Shown: positions 53,030 to 61,785 of the stretch, in pieces | Layout: the number at the start of each line of letters is the position of its first letter | Position numbering within the stretch: the stretch's first letter is position 1 | DNA from: Symbiodinium natans | Lineage: Eukaryota; Sar; Dinophyceae; Suessiales; Symbiodiniaceae | NCBI GenBank assembly: GCA_905221605.1 | Contig: CAJNDS010002157.1 | Span: 792,001-856,000, forward strand | Length of the DNA: 64,000 bases | Direction: 5' to 3' | Translations under genes and position numbers: made by a program | The notes under the pieces: generated by a model | Database searches by the model: none | Seen by the model: the letters and a program-made list of their open reading frames with translations, nothing else | What the model was told of the DNA's origin: nothing

Positions 53030-53214
53030 CTTTGCAACCCTAAACCCTAAACCCTAAACCCTAAACCCTAAACCCTCCTGCCACAACACCATGGCAGAAG
53101 CAACGGCAGAGGCAACCCTTGGTCTGGGGTCATCAGATCAGGGTTCCAAGTAAGGTCTATAGGCGACAAAATCAGGGCTTAGGGCCACCATTATCCCTCA
53201 GCCCTACAGGGTGG

Positions 53215-53328
53215 GGCCCCCTAGTTATAAGTAGAGTTATAAGGGCCCTAAATTGGGTTATAAGGGCCCTAAGTTAGGTTATAAGTCCCTCAACTACAGT
53301 GAGTATAGTAAGGGGGCCCCACCCTGTA
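53215..53328. mobile_element. GGGGCCCC-family inverted-repeat element, intact copy
   Basis: TACAGGGTGGGGCCCCCT and its complement bound 114 bp with repeated TTATAAGGGCCCTAA units. It is the intact reference for the split copy at 31816-31905 plus 34816-34851. Confidence 0.8.
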
Positions 53329-53541
53329 AACGCTAAAGCCTATAGACGGGGGTTGAAGGGCTTGAGGCTGATTAGCGCTGGGGCTTATGAACTTATCGGG
53401 CTGACAGGGCTCAGGGCTTTTTGCTTCGAGGGTTTGGAAGCCAGAAATGGTGTCGGCAGCGTTTAGGGTTCAGGGTTCAAGGTTCAGGGTTCAGGGTTTA
53501 GGGTTTAGGGTTTAGGGTTTAGGGTTTCGGGTTTACGGTAC

Positions 53542-53629
53542 AAGCTTGCACTCCCCAGGCTCCAACACGCAAAGGGCCTGAAACTCGCGCCGCACGCGCT
53601 GCGACGCCTCCTCCGCCTCCTCCATGGGC
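53542..53629 (-). CDS. exon, coiled-coil-like, unidentified
   Basis: PMEEAEEASQRVRREFQALC then VLEPGECKL, between GGCGTAAG and CTT|GTACCG. Nine consecutive G third positions at the start. Confidence 0.65.
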
Positions 53630-53908
53630 CTTACGCCGGTGCTGGGAGTTTAGGGTTTAGGGTTTAGGGTTTGGGGTTTAGGGTTTAGGGTTTGGGGTTT
53701 GGGGTTTAGGGTTTGGGGTTTAGGGTTTATAATAGGGGTTTGGGTAGGATTTGGGTACATATCCAAATGGGGGTACCCCTTTTATGCCCTAAATAGAATA
53801 GAATCCCCTTATAAAGGGACCCCACACAAAGGGCACACCCATGTTTCGGAAACCCTTATTTGGAATGGCATTGAGTAAGGGCCTAGGACGCTTGAGCGAG
53901 TCTGGGCT

Positions 53909-54288
53909 TTAAAGGACTTTGAGGATGTGTAGGAGTTGAACTGGTTTTGGTGGGATGTACAGGCTTTGGGGGTTTGATGAGGTTTCGTTGGGCATTCGCC
54001 GGCGTCTACAAAGTCTAGGATCTATGGCTGCAACCTCTTCGGCGTACATTTCTCGCGCTGCCCACGCTGCGAGAGTCTCGGCATAGAAAGGCCTGTACAG
54101 AAAGGCTCATGGCTAGCATGGGGCAGTGCGTTTAGGTGGTCACCCGCGGCATCTTTACAAAGCTCTTTCTGCCGCAGCCTGTCCTCAGCCTCGCGAGGTA
54201 ACAGGAGCCACGCTGCTGAATTCGTCACAACTTTGGCATCACACAACACCAGGCTAGCCCCTAAACACCCTTTGAAAGACGCCTCCAA
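53909..54288 (-). CDS. two overlapping exon-like frames, unidentified
   Basis: Frame A (54110-54288) includes AAWLLLPREAEDRLRQKELC. Frame B (53909-54092), after CTGTACAG, reads PFYAETLAAWAAREMYAEEV, then AAIDPRLCRRRRMPNETSSN, and runs to a stop. A GTAAAG donor lies inside frame A, but the phases do not match. Probably two exons of one gene, or one exon with a frameshift. Confidence 0.45.
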
Positions 54289-54369
54289 AACAAAGACAGC
54301 TAAAGGGCCTGCCCAGAAATTGTATGCACCATTCGGCTTTGAATTAGGGCGTGCTGAGATGCGACGGGG

Positions 54370-54560
54370 CTACTCCGAGCTAGTTGGTGATCTAACTGAC
54401 TGCGGGCTTAGGCTTGGGTTTACGAGGATGAGGAGGCAGCATGGCTGAGCAAGGGCCGGAACCCACCCAACTGCCAGACCCTCCTCACTCACCCCTTCCC
54501 ATTGACTTCTGTGCGCCCTCTTCTTAAACGGATAGACGGTATCAGTATCAGTCCGAATTG
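54370..54560 (-). CDS. exon-like frame, unidentified
   Basis: VYPFKKRAHRSQWEGVSEEG then LAVGWVPALAQPCCLLILVN is open for about 60 codons to TAG. A GTGAGT inside (after QWEG) could be the real donor. Confidence 0.35.
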
Positions 54561-55323
54561 GTTTAGGGTTCAAGGTTTAGGGTTTGTGGTTGAGGGTTTA
54601 GGGGTTTCGGGTCCCGTACAAGGACTCCGCAGTTCTGAACAGCCTAAACCCGAAGACATATCAGCCCTAAACCTCATACACTCCAAAACCTAAGCAGCGT
54701 ACCCCAAAAAACCTGCATCCTTATCCCCTAGAAACCCGAAATCTTCTACACTGCACATCCGAAACCATGCATGTCCGAAACCATATACCCTACAAAACCC
54801 CAAACGCTAAACCCTCAACCCTAAACCCACAGCTCTTAGCAGCCCTGTCCACCCAGAAAGCGGAGGCAAGCCATGGAAGGGTCCAGAACCAGAAAGTCCT
54901 CACCGCAGCGGCGGCTGAGGGTTTAGGGTTTAGGGTTTAGGGTTTAGGGTTTAGGGTTTAGGGTGTAGGGTTTAGGGCTTAGGGTTTAAGTTTTAGGGTT
55001 TAAGTTTTAGGGTTTAGGGTTTGGTTTAGGGTTTAGGGATAGGAAAAAATGACCCCGAAAGGGTAATTGCAACTCTCGTGGCGGTTCAAGGCTCCTCGAG
55101 CTCATCCTATCAAAACGGACCCTCAACAGTATGTACAAACATCATGTAACTATTGTTTCTTTTCTTGGGCTGCTATCCCTCTTTTCTTGGGCTGCTAACC
55201 CTAAGCCCAGAACCATAAACGATTGAGGTTGACGGCCCTGACTTGCAGCAAAATGGAGATCTTGGATGGTGGCCCGCGGGCGAAAGTTGCATTTGCTGGG
55301 TTTGGGGAGTAGGGTGTGGAGTT

Positions 55324-55423
55324 TAACCCTAAACCCTAAACCCTAAACCCTAAACCCTAAACCCTAAACCCTAAACCCTAAACCCTAAACCCTAAACCCT
55401 AAACCCTAAACCCTAAACCCTAG
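55324..55423. repeat. CCCTAAA array abutting an exon
   Basis: About 14 perfect heptads. On the minus strand this array begins right after exon 55426-55480 and supplies its downstream intron. Confidence 0.9.
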
Positions 55424-55425
55424 AC

Positions 55426-55480
55426 CCAAGCGCAGACTGCGCTCCCCGACCAAGGTGTAGAGCAAGGAAGCCATGAGCAC
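55426..55480 (-). CDS. exon, unidentified
   Basis: VLMASLLYTLVGERSLRL lies between AATCCCCAG and TTGG|GTCTAGG. Strong bias; hydrophobic start. Confidence 0.6.
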
Positions 55481-55705
55481 CTGGGGATTCAGGCTTCCGG
55501 GCCCCATAAAAACCCTGAAAAACCCTGTCAACACTATAAACCCTCTACAGCCTATAGAGCCTAAATATAACCCCTGTAAAAACCCCACAAACCCTATAGA
55601 CCCTATGAACCCTATATATATATATATATAAGCCCTATAAACCCTATAAACCCTGCAAAACCCTACAAACTACAAACTACAAACCCCATAAACCCCAGCC
55701 CTAAA

Positions 55706-55789
55706 CCCTAAGCCGCTCAGGCCCCTCAGGGCGATCTGGCTGGGGCTTGGTAGGGTAGAAGCTACAGACCCGGATGGAGACTTGATGCG
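55706..55789 (-). CDS. exon downstream of an introner-built intron
   Basis: In phase with exon 55907-56070 it reads HQVSIRVCSFYPTKPQPDRP then EGPERL, after a CTGTCAG acceptor. The other frame is also open (RIKSPSGSVASTLPSPSQ), but the phase match and codon bias favour the first. Confidence 0.6.
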
Positions 55790-55803
55790 CTGACAGACAT
55801 GCC

Positions 55804-55903
55804 TTGGGATGTTCCCCCTGATACGAACAGGCCTTATAAGGATTACAGTAGGGGGTACGCTAGTCCCAATCACGGACTGCTAGTATAAGGGGGAACATCC
55901 CAA
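55804..55903. mobile_element. introner-like inverted-repeat element, copy 8, forming an intron
   Basis: TTGGGATGTTCCCCCTGATA left arm, GGGGGAACATCCCAA right arm. Flanked by GACATGCC and CACATGCC (7 of 8). The inferred intron 55790-55906 is this element plus about 17 flanking bases, with GT at one end and AG at the other on the minus strand. Confidence 0.85.
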
Positions 55904-55906
55904 CAC

Positions 55907-56070
55907 ATGCCGAAGGTTGCAATGCCCAATGTGCCTGGGTCCCGACTAGGCAGAGTTCAAGGCTGATAGGTCTGAGGGCCTCGCACGACGCCTCACCCAA
56001 GAAATTCCAAGAACGCCAGAAACGCTGAGCCATTCTATGTAGGTCTGCGAGATATTCGTCCACATGTCCC
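55907..56070 (-). CDS. 54-codon exon upstream of an introner-built intron
   Basis: After CATATCTAG: GHVDEYLADLHRMAQRFWRS then WNFLGEASCEALRPISLELC and LVGTQAHWALQPSA, ending T|GTGTTGGG. The donor phase (1) matches the next exon. Probably part of a helical domain. Family not recognised. Confidence 0.65.
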
Positions 56071-56186
56071 CTAGATATGCCCCAAAAAAACAATATCTTC
56101 AACCCTAAGCCACAATGAGCCGGGGCACGACTGTGGAGAGGATGGCATACACGGGCCTGTGAGACCACTCCAACCTCGGGTGGAGG

Positions 56187-56278
56187 GTTTAGTTTAGGGT
56201 TTAGGGGGTTTAGGGGGTTTAGGGGGTTTAGGGGGTTTAGGGGGTTTAGGGGGTTTAGGGGGTTTAGGGGGTTTAGGG
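56187..56278. repeat. TTTAGGGGG nine-base variant array
   Basis: Nine tandem TTTAGGGGG units, a homogeneous expansion of a telomere-type unit with two extra G. Confidence 0.9.
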
Positions 56279-56642
56279 GAAAGCCTCGGACACACTGTGT
56301 CCGCTGTGGGACGCTAGTCGCTGCCCTCTAAGCGCGGGTCCAGTGGAAACTTGGCAACTTAGTCAGCTCTGAGCGTCCAAACCTCAAACCCCAAAGTAGC
56401 GGAATCTCAGATTCCATCCCTGAGCCCAACACCCTAAGCAACATTTCTGTTAAAGCAAGATCTCCCTGTTTCAGCTTGAAGTGCATACCCCAAGCCCCAA
56501 ACCCTCTAAACCCTTAAGGTTGTATAGGGGAAAAAGAAGAAGGGTCCCTTCTAGGGGTCCCCTTATACCCCTAAACCCTAAACCCTAAACCCTAAACCAT
56601 AAACCCTAAACCCTACACCCTAAACCCTAAACCCTAAACCCT

Positions 56643-57202
56643 ACCTGTTAATCCTGGCGGATAGAAATTTCTGTCCTTATGGTTTTTTTTCTGGTTTTTT
56701 TTTGCGTGCAGAAGCGAGGCGTTGGTGTTCTATTGGGATCGGGGGATACGATCAAAGCGGCTGGATTTTCGGAGTTCAGGGCAACCTTCCCGAGCCCTGT
56801 GCAGAGTCTTGTGCACCAAAGAATAGGTGACCTGAGCAGAACACAAAAAAAGCGTACTCTGAACCCAACGTTTTTCCAACATAATGTTGGGTTTTGTTGG
56901 GTTTTTTTTTTTTTTTTGGGGGGGGGGGGGGGTAGCCCAAAAAAACGTAAACCGTACCGAATCCGTACTTTGTTGGAAAAATGTTGGGAAATGTTGGGAA
57001 AAAAGCGCACCCAACACCCAACGCAAACCCAACAAGAGGACACTTTTCTGAAAAGGCCACTTTTCTGCAGAATTGTGTGGGTGTCTGGTTTCCACCAGGA
57101 AATAGGTTTCTGACCATCATTAAAGCGGACGGATTTTTTGCGCGGCTGGATTTTTCCGGCCTCTTCAATAGGACAGTTTTTTATGGAACGGGGGACTGAC
57201 AG
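56643..57202. mobile_element. 560-bp element with weak terminal inverted repeats
   Basis: Ends CCTGTTAATCC and GGACTGACAGG are imperfect inverted copies. The inside has a T15G16 run and repeated TGTTGGG/CCCAACA motifs that can fold back (56861-56900 against 56965-57035). It lies between exons 55907-56070 and 57228-57353. Frames through it are artefacts of the folds and homopolymers. Confidence 0.55.
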
Positions 57203-57227
57203 GTAAACCCTAAACCCTAAACCCTAC

Positions 57228-57353
57228 AGGTTGAGCATCAACAAACGGCCGGGTGGCTTGCGCTTCTGCGCTTCCTGCTTCTGCGAAGGCAGGAGAGGGA
57301 GGATCACCAAGCCAAGCACAGAGACGCAGTAGGTCCTCAGCCGCAAAATCCCC
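57228..57353 (-). CDS. 42-codon exon bounded by telomere-type splice sites, FBT gene 3' region
   Basis: Opens immediately after TTTAG of the array at 57354-57425 (phase 0) and ends CCT|GTAGGG: GDFAAEDLLRLCAWLGDPPS then PAFAEAGSAEAQATRPFVDA. Exactly 42 codons. By position it would follow the transporter core and form its cytosolic C-terminal region, but it could belong to the next gene. Confidence 0.6.
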
Positions 57354-57526
57354 CTAAACCCTAAACCCTAAACCCTAAACCCTAAACCCTAAACCCTAAA
57401 CCCTAAACCCTAAACCCTAAACCCCACCCTAAAATGGCCCTAAGCCCTTTAAACCCTACGCCCCTGTTGAGTTCACTGCCTAGTGAAGGTGTCAGTGGCT
57501 TGAGGGTTTAGGGTTTCAGAGACCAC

Positions 57527-57613
57527 TTCGGCTATGGCACAGTAGAAACGATGCAGCCACCGTCCACCGAAACGCCGGCGTGTCCTGCAGTGCTGCAGCA
57601 GCGTAGGTGGGGA
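57527..57613 (-). CDS. folate-biopterin transporter exon, late membrane region
   Basis: PTYAAAALQDTPAFRWTVAA then SFLLCHSR, between CTCAAG and GAA|GTGGTC. DTPAFRWTVAASFLL resembles the conserved DTPxFRxTVxxSF segment before a late membrane helix in BT1/FBT proteins. A second open frame exists. Confidence 0.5.
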
Positions 57614-57849
57614 CTTGAGATTCTCCAGGCGTTGCGGTTGAGGGGGATAGTGGTTTTAGGGTTTAGGGTTTAGGGTTTAAGGACTTTCGGATCTGCATTT
57701 ACTTTCTGGCAGGAAGTAGTGCTTCCATGTGGGGCACCTGCCTGTTCAAGCAGAGGCCACCAGAAAGACCCTAAACCCTAAACGCTAGTGACAGGGACCA
57801 GAAAGCCTCGCTGAGTTACAAAACCCTCAGCCCTGGAAAGGCCCTCAAC

Positions 57850-57962
57850 ACTTGGCTGCTCTTAGCAGGGTAGCTGTACATTTAATTCTTAGCTGCCTTC
57901 TTAAGAAGCCCAATAAACCCAAAAAGGCTAAAGATGTAAAGTTCTAGTAAAGCACCACAAAG
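57850..57962. mobile_element. dispersed 110-bp element, CTTGGCTGC family, copy 3
   Basis: See 48256-48364. This copy is inside the transporter gene between exons, consistent with insertion into introns. Confidence 0.75.
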
Positions 57963-58079
57963 AACAAGAGGGTGCGGGAGAAAGCCAAGGTCCATAGGGC
58001 TTGGGGCGTGAACACCGGCCCGGCTCCAGGTGTAAACCCTAAACCCTACACCCTAAACCCTAAACCCTACACCCTAAAC

Positions 58080-58180
58080 GTCCTTCAAGGTTGAAGAGAC
58101 GGTGATTTGGGGACAAGAGCGGTCCTTGACGTAGTTGATCCTCAAGTAGAGGTCTGGTTTGAAGAGCCTGGGGATGTCTC
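58080..58180 (-). CDS. folate-biopterin transporter exon
   Basis: GDIPRLFKPDLYLRINYVKD then RSCPQITVSSTLKD, between GGGTCTAG and GAC|GTTTAG. LFKPDLxxxxNYVKD resembles the loop after the SNQ motif in the BT1/FBT family. The donor comes from a heptad. Confidence 0.55.
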
Positions 58181-58550
58181 CTAGACCCAAGAGTGAAATA
58201 ACCTAGGAATAAAATAAGGGTACCCTTTTTGGTATAAAGGGGTTTAAGAAGGGAACCCAAACCCTTAAAAAAAAAGGGAATAAGGGCCTTACACCGGCTC
58301 CTAGTCTTAGACTCCCGACTCCGAGGCCTTGTGCGTTTCGGCTGAGGCTCTGACAGCCATGTGTGCACCACAGAGTGTTCTTTTATGTACGCAGAGTGAT
58401 TTCCTTCGGTTTTAAACAAAACACAGCAGGAACTCGGAAAAAAAAAAAAAACACGTCCTACAGAAAGCTGTAGTAAGGGCATCCGGAAGAATGACTTTTG
58501 GCCGGGGGCGCCGGGTTGCAACCTGTTTGCGAACCAGGTCGCGCGAAAAC

Positions 58551-58634
58551 CTGGTTGGAGATCATGACGGAGAGCGGCTGCCCGAGGGACTTGATCGTCA
58601 GGACCAAGCCAATCACCAGCGCCTTCAGCGAGGT
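58551..58634 (-). CDS. folate-biopterin transporter exon with membrane helix
   Basis: 28 codons: TSLKALVIGLVLTIKSLGQP then LSVMISNQ, between CCCTATAAG and CAG|GTTTTC. The helix followed by QPLSxxISNQ matches the late-membrane region in BT1/FBT transporters (GLxxTxxxLxxPLxxxISNQ-like). Very strong codon bias. Confidence 0.6.
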
Positions 58635-59187
58635 CTTATAGGGAATAAGGTAAGGGGCTTTGGGTTTAGGGTTTAGGGTTTAGGGTTTAGGGTTTAGGGT
58701 TTAGGAACCCTAAAGGCGTAAAACCCTAAACCCGAAGCCCGCGCGGGCTTTAAGGTTCCAACCGTCCCCAAACCCACAACGAAGGCTCAAAGAGTCATGG
58801 AAACCTTAAAATGTAGAAACGCCCCAGAAGCCCCTCAAGAACCCTTCATCCCATCCCACCATCCGAGATCCTTAAGACTCTCAAAGTCTGAACCCCAAAA
58901 AGACCCCCAAACACCTAGAGCCTCAAGGTTTGGACCTAAGGCCCCAGAAAACCCTCTGGACGATGACCTTCCGAGCCCTCAGTCCCTGAATGTGCCAGGG
59001 TCCCATCCTTATCTGCGGGCATGCTGGGGTTAGGATTTCGGGTGTGTTGAGGTGTACATCTTCGCGCTTGGGGTTTAGCGTTGGCAGTGTGGAGCCTGTA
59101 TACCCTAAACAAGAACCCCTAAGAGCCTCGGGTGCTGCTGGTTTCTCCGTTCATCAGCCCTCGACCCTAACCCTTAAGCCCGTAAAC

Positions 59188-59250
59188 AAGTGTGCTGGGT
59201 GGCAGTGTTGCCCTCGTCCGCGAGCTCATTCCTGAGCTGCTCCCGGGACC
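59188..59250 (-). CDS. probable folate-biopterin transporter exon
   Basis: SREQLRNELADEGNTATQHT lies between TGATAGAG and CTT|GTTTAC with near-perfect G/C third positions. ELADEGN resembles the ELADxGNE stretch of the family, but the match is short. The plus strand has a long open frame too (59192-59419) that I did not call. Confidence 0.45.
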
Positions 59251-59391
59251 CTCTATCAACACAGAGCCTTCCAGATTTTTCAGTGGTCCCTTGCAAACGG
59301 ACAACCAGCCACGTGAAGAAAAAACAAATGTACAGGTTCGCTTACAGCAAGAACCAAGCAAAACAAACAAAAGTGACAGCAGAACCAATCT

Positions 59392-59500
59392 TGGTAGCCC
59401 AGTAACCATATTACAATAAGGGCACCCTTTTCTGGGTTGGCTATTTGATAAGGGAACCCATAACCCCAAAAAAAGGGTAAAGGGTACCACTGGGCTACCA
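59392..59500. mobile_element. dispersed element, TGGTAGCCCAGT family, copy 2
   Basis: TGGTAGCCCAGTAACC at the left end and GGTACCACTGGGCTACCA at the right are inverted copies. Intronic within the transporter gene. Confidence 0.75.
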
Positions 59501-59821
59501 TGAGAAAACTCAAAGCTATGCTCTTAAGGTCCCCGCCCCCCCCACCCCCCCCCGGCCCCAAATAGAATCCATGTAGTTAAGGGCAAAATATTGGGTAGGG
59601 GAGGTGATATGAGGCACTCTGGGTCCTGGGTTCCCGAGGATACCGGATTGAGACCTAGCAAGAAAATGCTCAAAATGGGGGGGGGGGGGGGGGGACCCTC
59701 TAAGGGACCTTAGGGTTGGGTTGTTTAAGGGTTATTTAGGGGCTTCTTCGGTATCGGAGGTAGTAGGGGGAATAAGATAAAGGGTCCCTTCTAGGCGTCC
59801 CTTCTTATACCCCTTAAAATC

Positions 59822-59848
59822 CAGCCCGGGAACACCATGAAGATGTAC
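59822..59848 (-). pseudogene. partial duplicate of the 59986-60041 exon
   Basis: 27 bp match 59989-60015 with two mismatches; on the minus strand it reads YIFMVFPG after a CCTTTAG acceptor. It may be a decayed or alternative exon. Confidence 0.4.
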
Positions 59849-59985
59849 TAAAGGGGCCTGAATAATTAGAACAGGTTTGTCTTTTTTATCATTTTTTGTT
59901 TGGGGGGGGGGGGGGGTTCTTATATAATTGCATATAAAGGAGACCACAAGGGAACATGATTAACCCTAAACCCTAAACCCTATAC

Positions 59986-60041
59986 CACAGCCCAGGATCA
60001 CCATGAAGATGTAGACTAACTCCGTCATGGCCTCAGGAACA
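59986..60041 (-). CDS. folate-biopterin transporter exon with membrane helix
   Basis: AMTELVYIFMVILGC lies between TTCCTGAG and TGTG|GTATAG. A hydrophobic helix in the right order between the LGEPL exon and the SNQ exon. Family assignment rests on position. Confidence 0.5.
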
Positions 60042-60351
60042 TTCCTCGGCTTTCTGGCTTCTGCAAGGCGTGTTGACGGGTTTAGGGTGGGCTTCTTAGG
60101 GTTTAGGGGTTTAGAGGTTTAGGGTTTAGGGGTTAGGGTTAGGCGTTAGTAGGTGTTCGGCTATGGACCTGCGGCTCTAGGAGGGTGGGCTTGGGGTTGA
60201 CGGTTGCTGTTTACGTTGGGTTCAGGGTTTTGGGGGTGTAGGGTTTCGGGAGTGGGGTTGAGGCTTGTGTACCCTAAACCCGAAACCCAAAACCCCTAAA
60301 CCCTAAACGAAGCCCTGAACCCCTGCAAAGCCGAAACCCCGATATGGCAAG

Positions 60352-60448
60352 TTCTCTAAATTATGGTCCCTTTCTGGGTACCCTAAAATAAGAGGGGCCG
60401 CCTTAGAATAAACACCCCAAAAGGGACCATAGCGTTAGAGAAGTGACC
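60352..60448. repeat. short inverted-repeat element, GGTCCCTTT family, copy 2
   Basis: Reverse-complement partner of 29163-29250. Intronic. To its right, CATATGAAGCAAGGTT (from about 60449) and AACCTGCTTCATATG (to about 60593) form another inverted pair around a TA microsatellite. Confidence 0.65.
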
Positions 60449-60613
60449 ATATGAAGCAAGGTTCATATTTCTTGTATCCCCAAGAAACACCAAATATGTA
60501 CACTCACCAATATTGCAAAGGAACCTTGTATATATGTATATATATATATACATACACTCACCAATAACAGAAGTATAAAACCTGCTTCATATGTGGTTGT
60601 GCCCTTTTGGTTC

Positions 60614-60687
60614 AGGGCTTCAGGTGAAGCTTCCCGCCAATGCTGAGAAGTTGCTGCGTGAGGGGCTCCCCGAGGTAGAAGTACCTT
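60614..60687 (-). CDS. folate-biopterin transporter exon, core motif
   Basis: After CTCTTACAG the frame joins in phase 2 with 61487-61533 to give RNQ-RYFYLGEPL, then TQQLLSIGGKLHLKP. FDIVRNQxxFYLGE is a hallmark-like stretch of protist BT1/FBT transporters. The 3' limit is uncertain (possible GC donor after LLSI or GA donor after LKP). The plus strand also shows an acceptor/donor pair (KLPANAEKLLREGLPE) but no family match. Confidence 0.65.
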
Positions 60688-61027
60688 CTGTAAGAGGGGT
60701 TCGACCCTAAACGCTAAACGAAACCCAAAACCCTAAACCCGAATTAAAGCTTCTGCAAGATGGGGTTCTCTAAACTGTGGCCCCTCTGTCCGGGTTTCCA
60801 TTGCAGTCCGAAGCCCTCGATTGAGGGTATGTTTAAAGGGGCACCATTTCAGGGACCTGCCCATAAAGAGCTCATACCTAGACCCCATACCTAGACCCCC
60901 AAAACAGTGAGAATAATGGCGCTTAAACCGTAAACCCTAAACCCTGAACCCTGAACTCTTAAACCATCTTTAACCTTATGGGTGTTTTGGGGGGCCAGGT
61001 AGGGCTTAGGAAGCGTCCCCGAAAAGG

Positions 61028-61045
61028 TGGGGGGGGGGGGGGTGT

Positions 61046-61081
<36 letters not shown>

Positions 61082-61213
61082 GGGGGGGGGGGGGGGGGGG
61101 GGGGTGGGGGGGGGGGGGGGGGGGGGGGGTGGGGGGGTTGTGGGGGGGGGTGGGGGGGGGGGTGGGGGGGGGGGGGGGTGGGGGTGGGGGGGGGGTGGGG
61201 GGGGTGGGGGGGG
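61028..61213. repeat. 186-bp G tract in a transporter intron
   Basis: Runs of G up to about 40 long, interrupted by single T or TT. It lies in the 799-nt intron between 61487-61533 and 60614-60687. Glycine/proline frames across it are artefacts. Confidence 0.9.
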
Positions 61214-61486
61214 CGGGGGTTACCAAGGAAAGGAAACGAGCCAGAGCCAACGTTCGGGAAAACAACCGCCGTTTGCGATTGCAATGTATGCGAGATTTAG
61301 GGTTTAGGGTGTTTTTTTTGTAGGCTTGAGGGTGTCGGGAAACTGATATTTTTGGGTCCCGAAACCGAGCCACGCCCTAAACCCCTAAACCCCTAAACCC
61401 TAAACCCTAAACCCTGAACCCTGAACCCTAGGACACTGAACCCTAAGCCCTGAACCCTGAACCATAAACCCTGAACCCCAGGGCGC

Positions 61487-61533
61487 TGATTCCGGACGAT
61501 GTCGAAGATGGTCAGGAACTGGGGGATGCAATC
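61487..61533 (-). CDS. folate-biopterin transporter exon, FDIVRN motif
   Basis: DCIPQFLTIFDIVRN plus two bases of the next Gln codon. The acceptor is GTCCTTCAG and the donor CA|GCGCCC is GC-type. Joins 61698-61785 in phase 0 and 60614-60687 in phase 2 without a stop. FLTIFDIVRNQ matches the conserved F-T-V-F-D-x-x-R-N-Q core of the BT1/FBT family as I know it. Confidence 0.7.
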
Positions 61534-61697
61534 CTGAAGGACTCAGGGGTTTTGGGTTAAAGGTTGAGGGTTTAGGGTTTAGGGTTAGAGGTGGGTTTAG
61601 GGTTTAGGGTTTAGGGTTTAGGGTTTAAAGTTTAGGGTTTTGGGTTTAAGGTTACGGGTTAGGGGTGGGTGTGCCCCCACGCGCCCGGGCCCTCTGC

Positions 61698-61785
61698 GTG
61701 CAAAGAGTCGAGGACGTTTGCGATCATGACGGTGGCAAAGAGGATTTTCCGCCAGCTGGCGTTGAGAAGCCATTTCCTGAGTTCT
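61698..61785 (-). CDS. folate-biopterin transporter exon, membrane helix
   Basis: Opens directly after TTTAG of a telomere-type repeat and ends CAC|GCAGAG (GC donor): ELRKWLLNASWRKILFATVM then IANVLDSLH. The LRKW...SWRK...NVLDS pattern followed by FDIVRNQ is characteristic of BT1/FBT transporters, membrane carriers of folates, pterins or related compounds. The 164-nt intron to 61487-61533 is GC-AG. Confidence 0.7.

Noticed and set aside
56648-57168. Multiple overlapping 120-145-codon frames on both strands
   Set aside because: They lie within a fold-back element with T and G runs; mutually overlapping on both strands and dominated by the repeat.
59192-59419. Plus-strand 75-codon frame (VALVRELIPELLPG and onward)
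   Set aside because: Opposes a better-supported minus exon (59188-59250) and runs into an inverted-repeat element; kept only as an alternative.
60891-61373. Glycine- and proline-rich frames of about 100-160 codons
   Set aside because: Artefacts of the G tract in the transporter intron.
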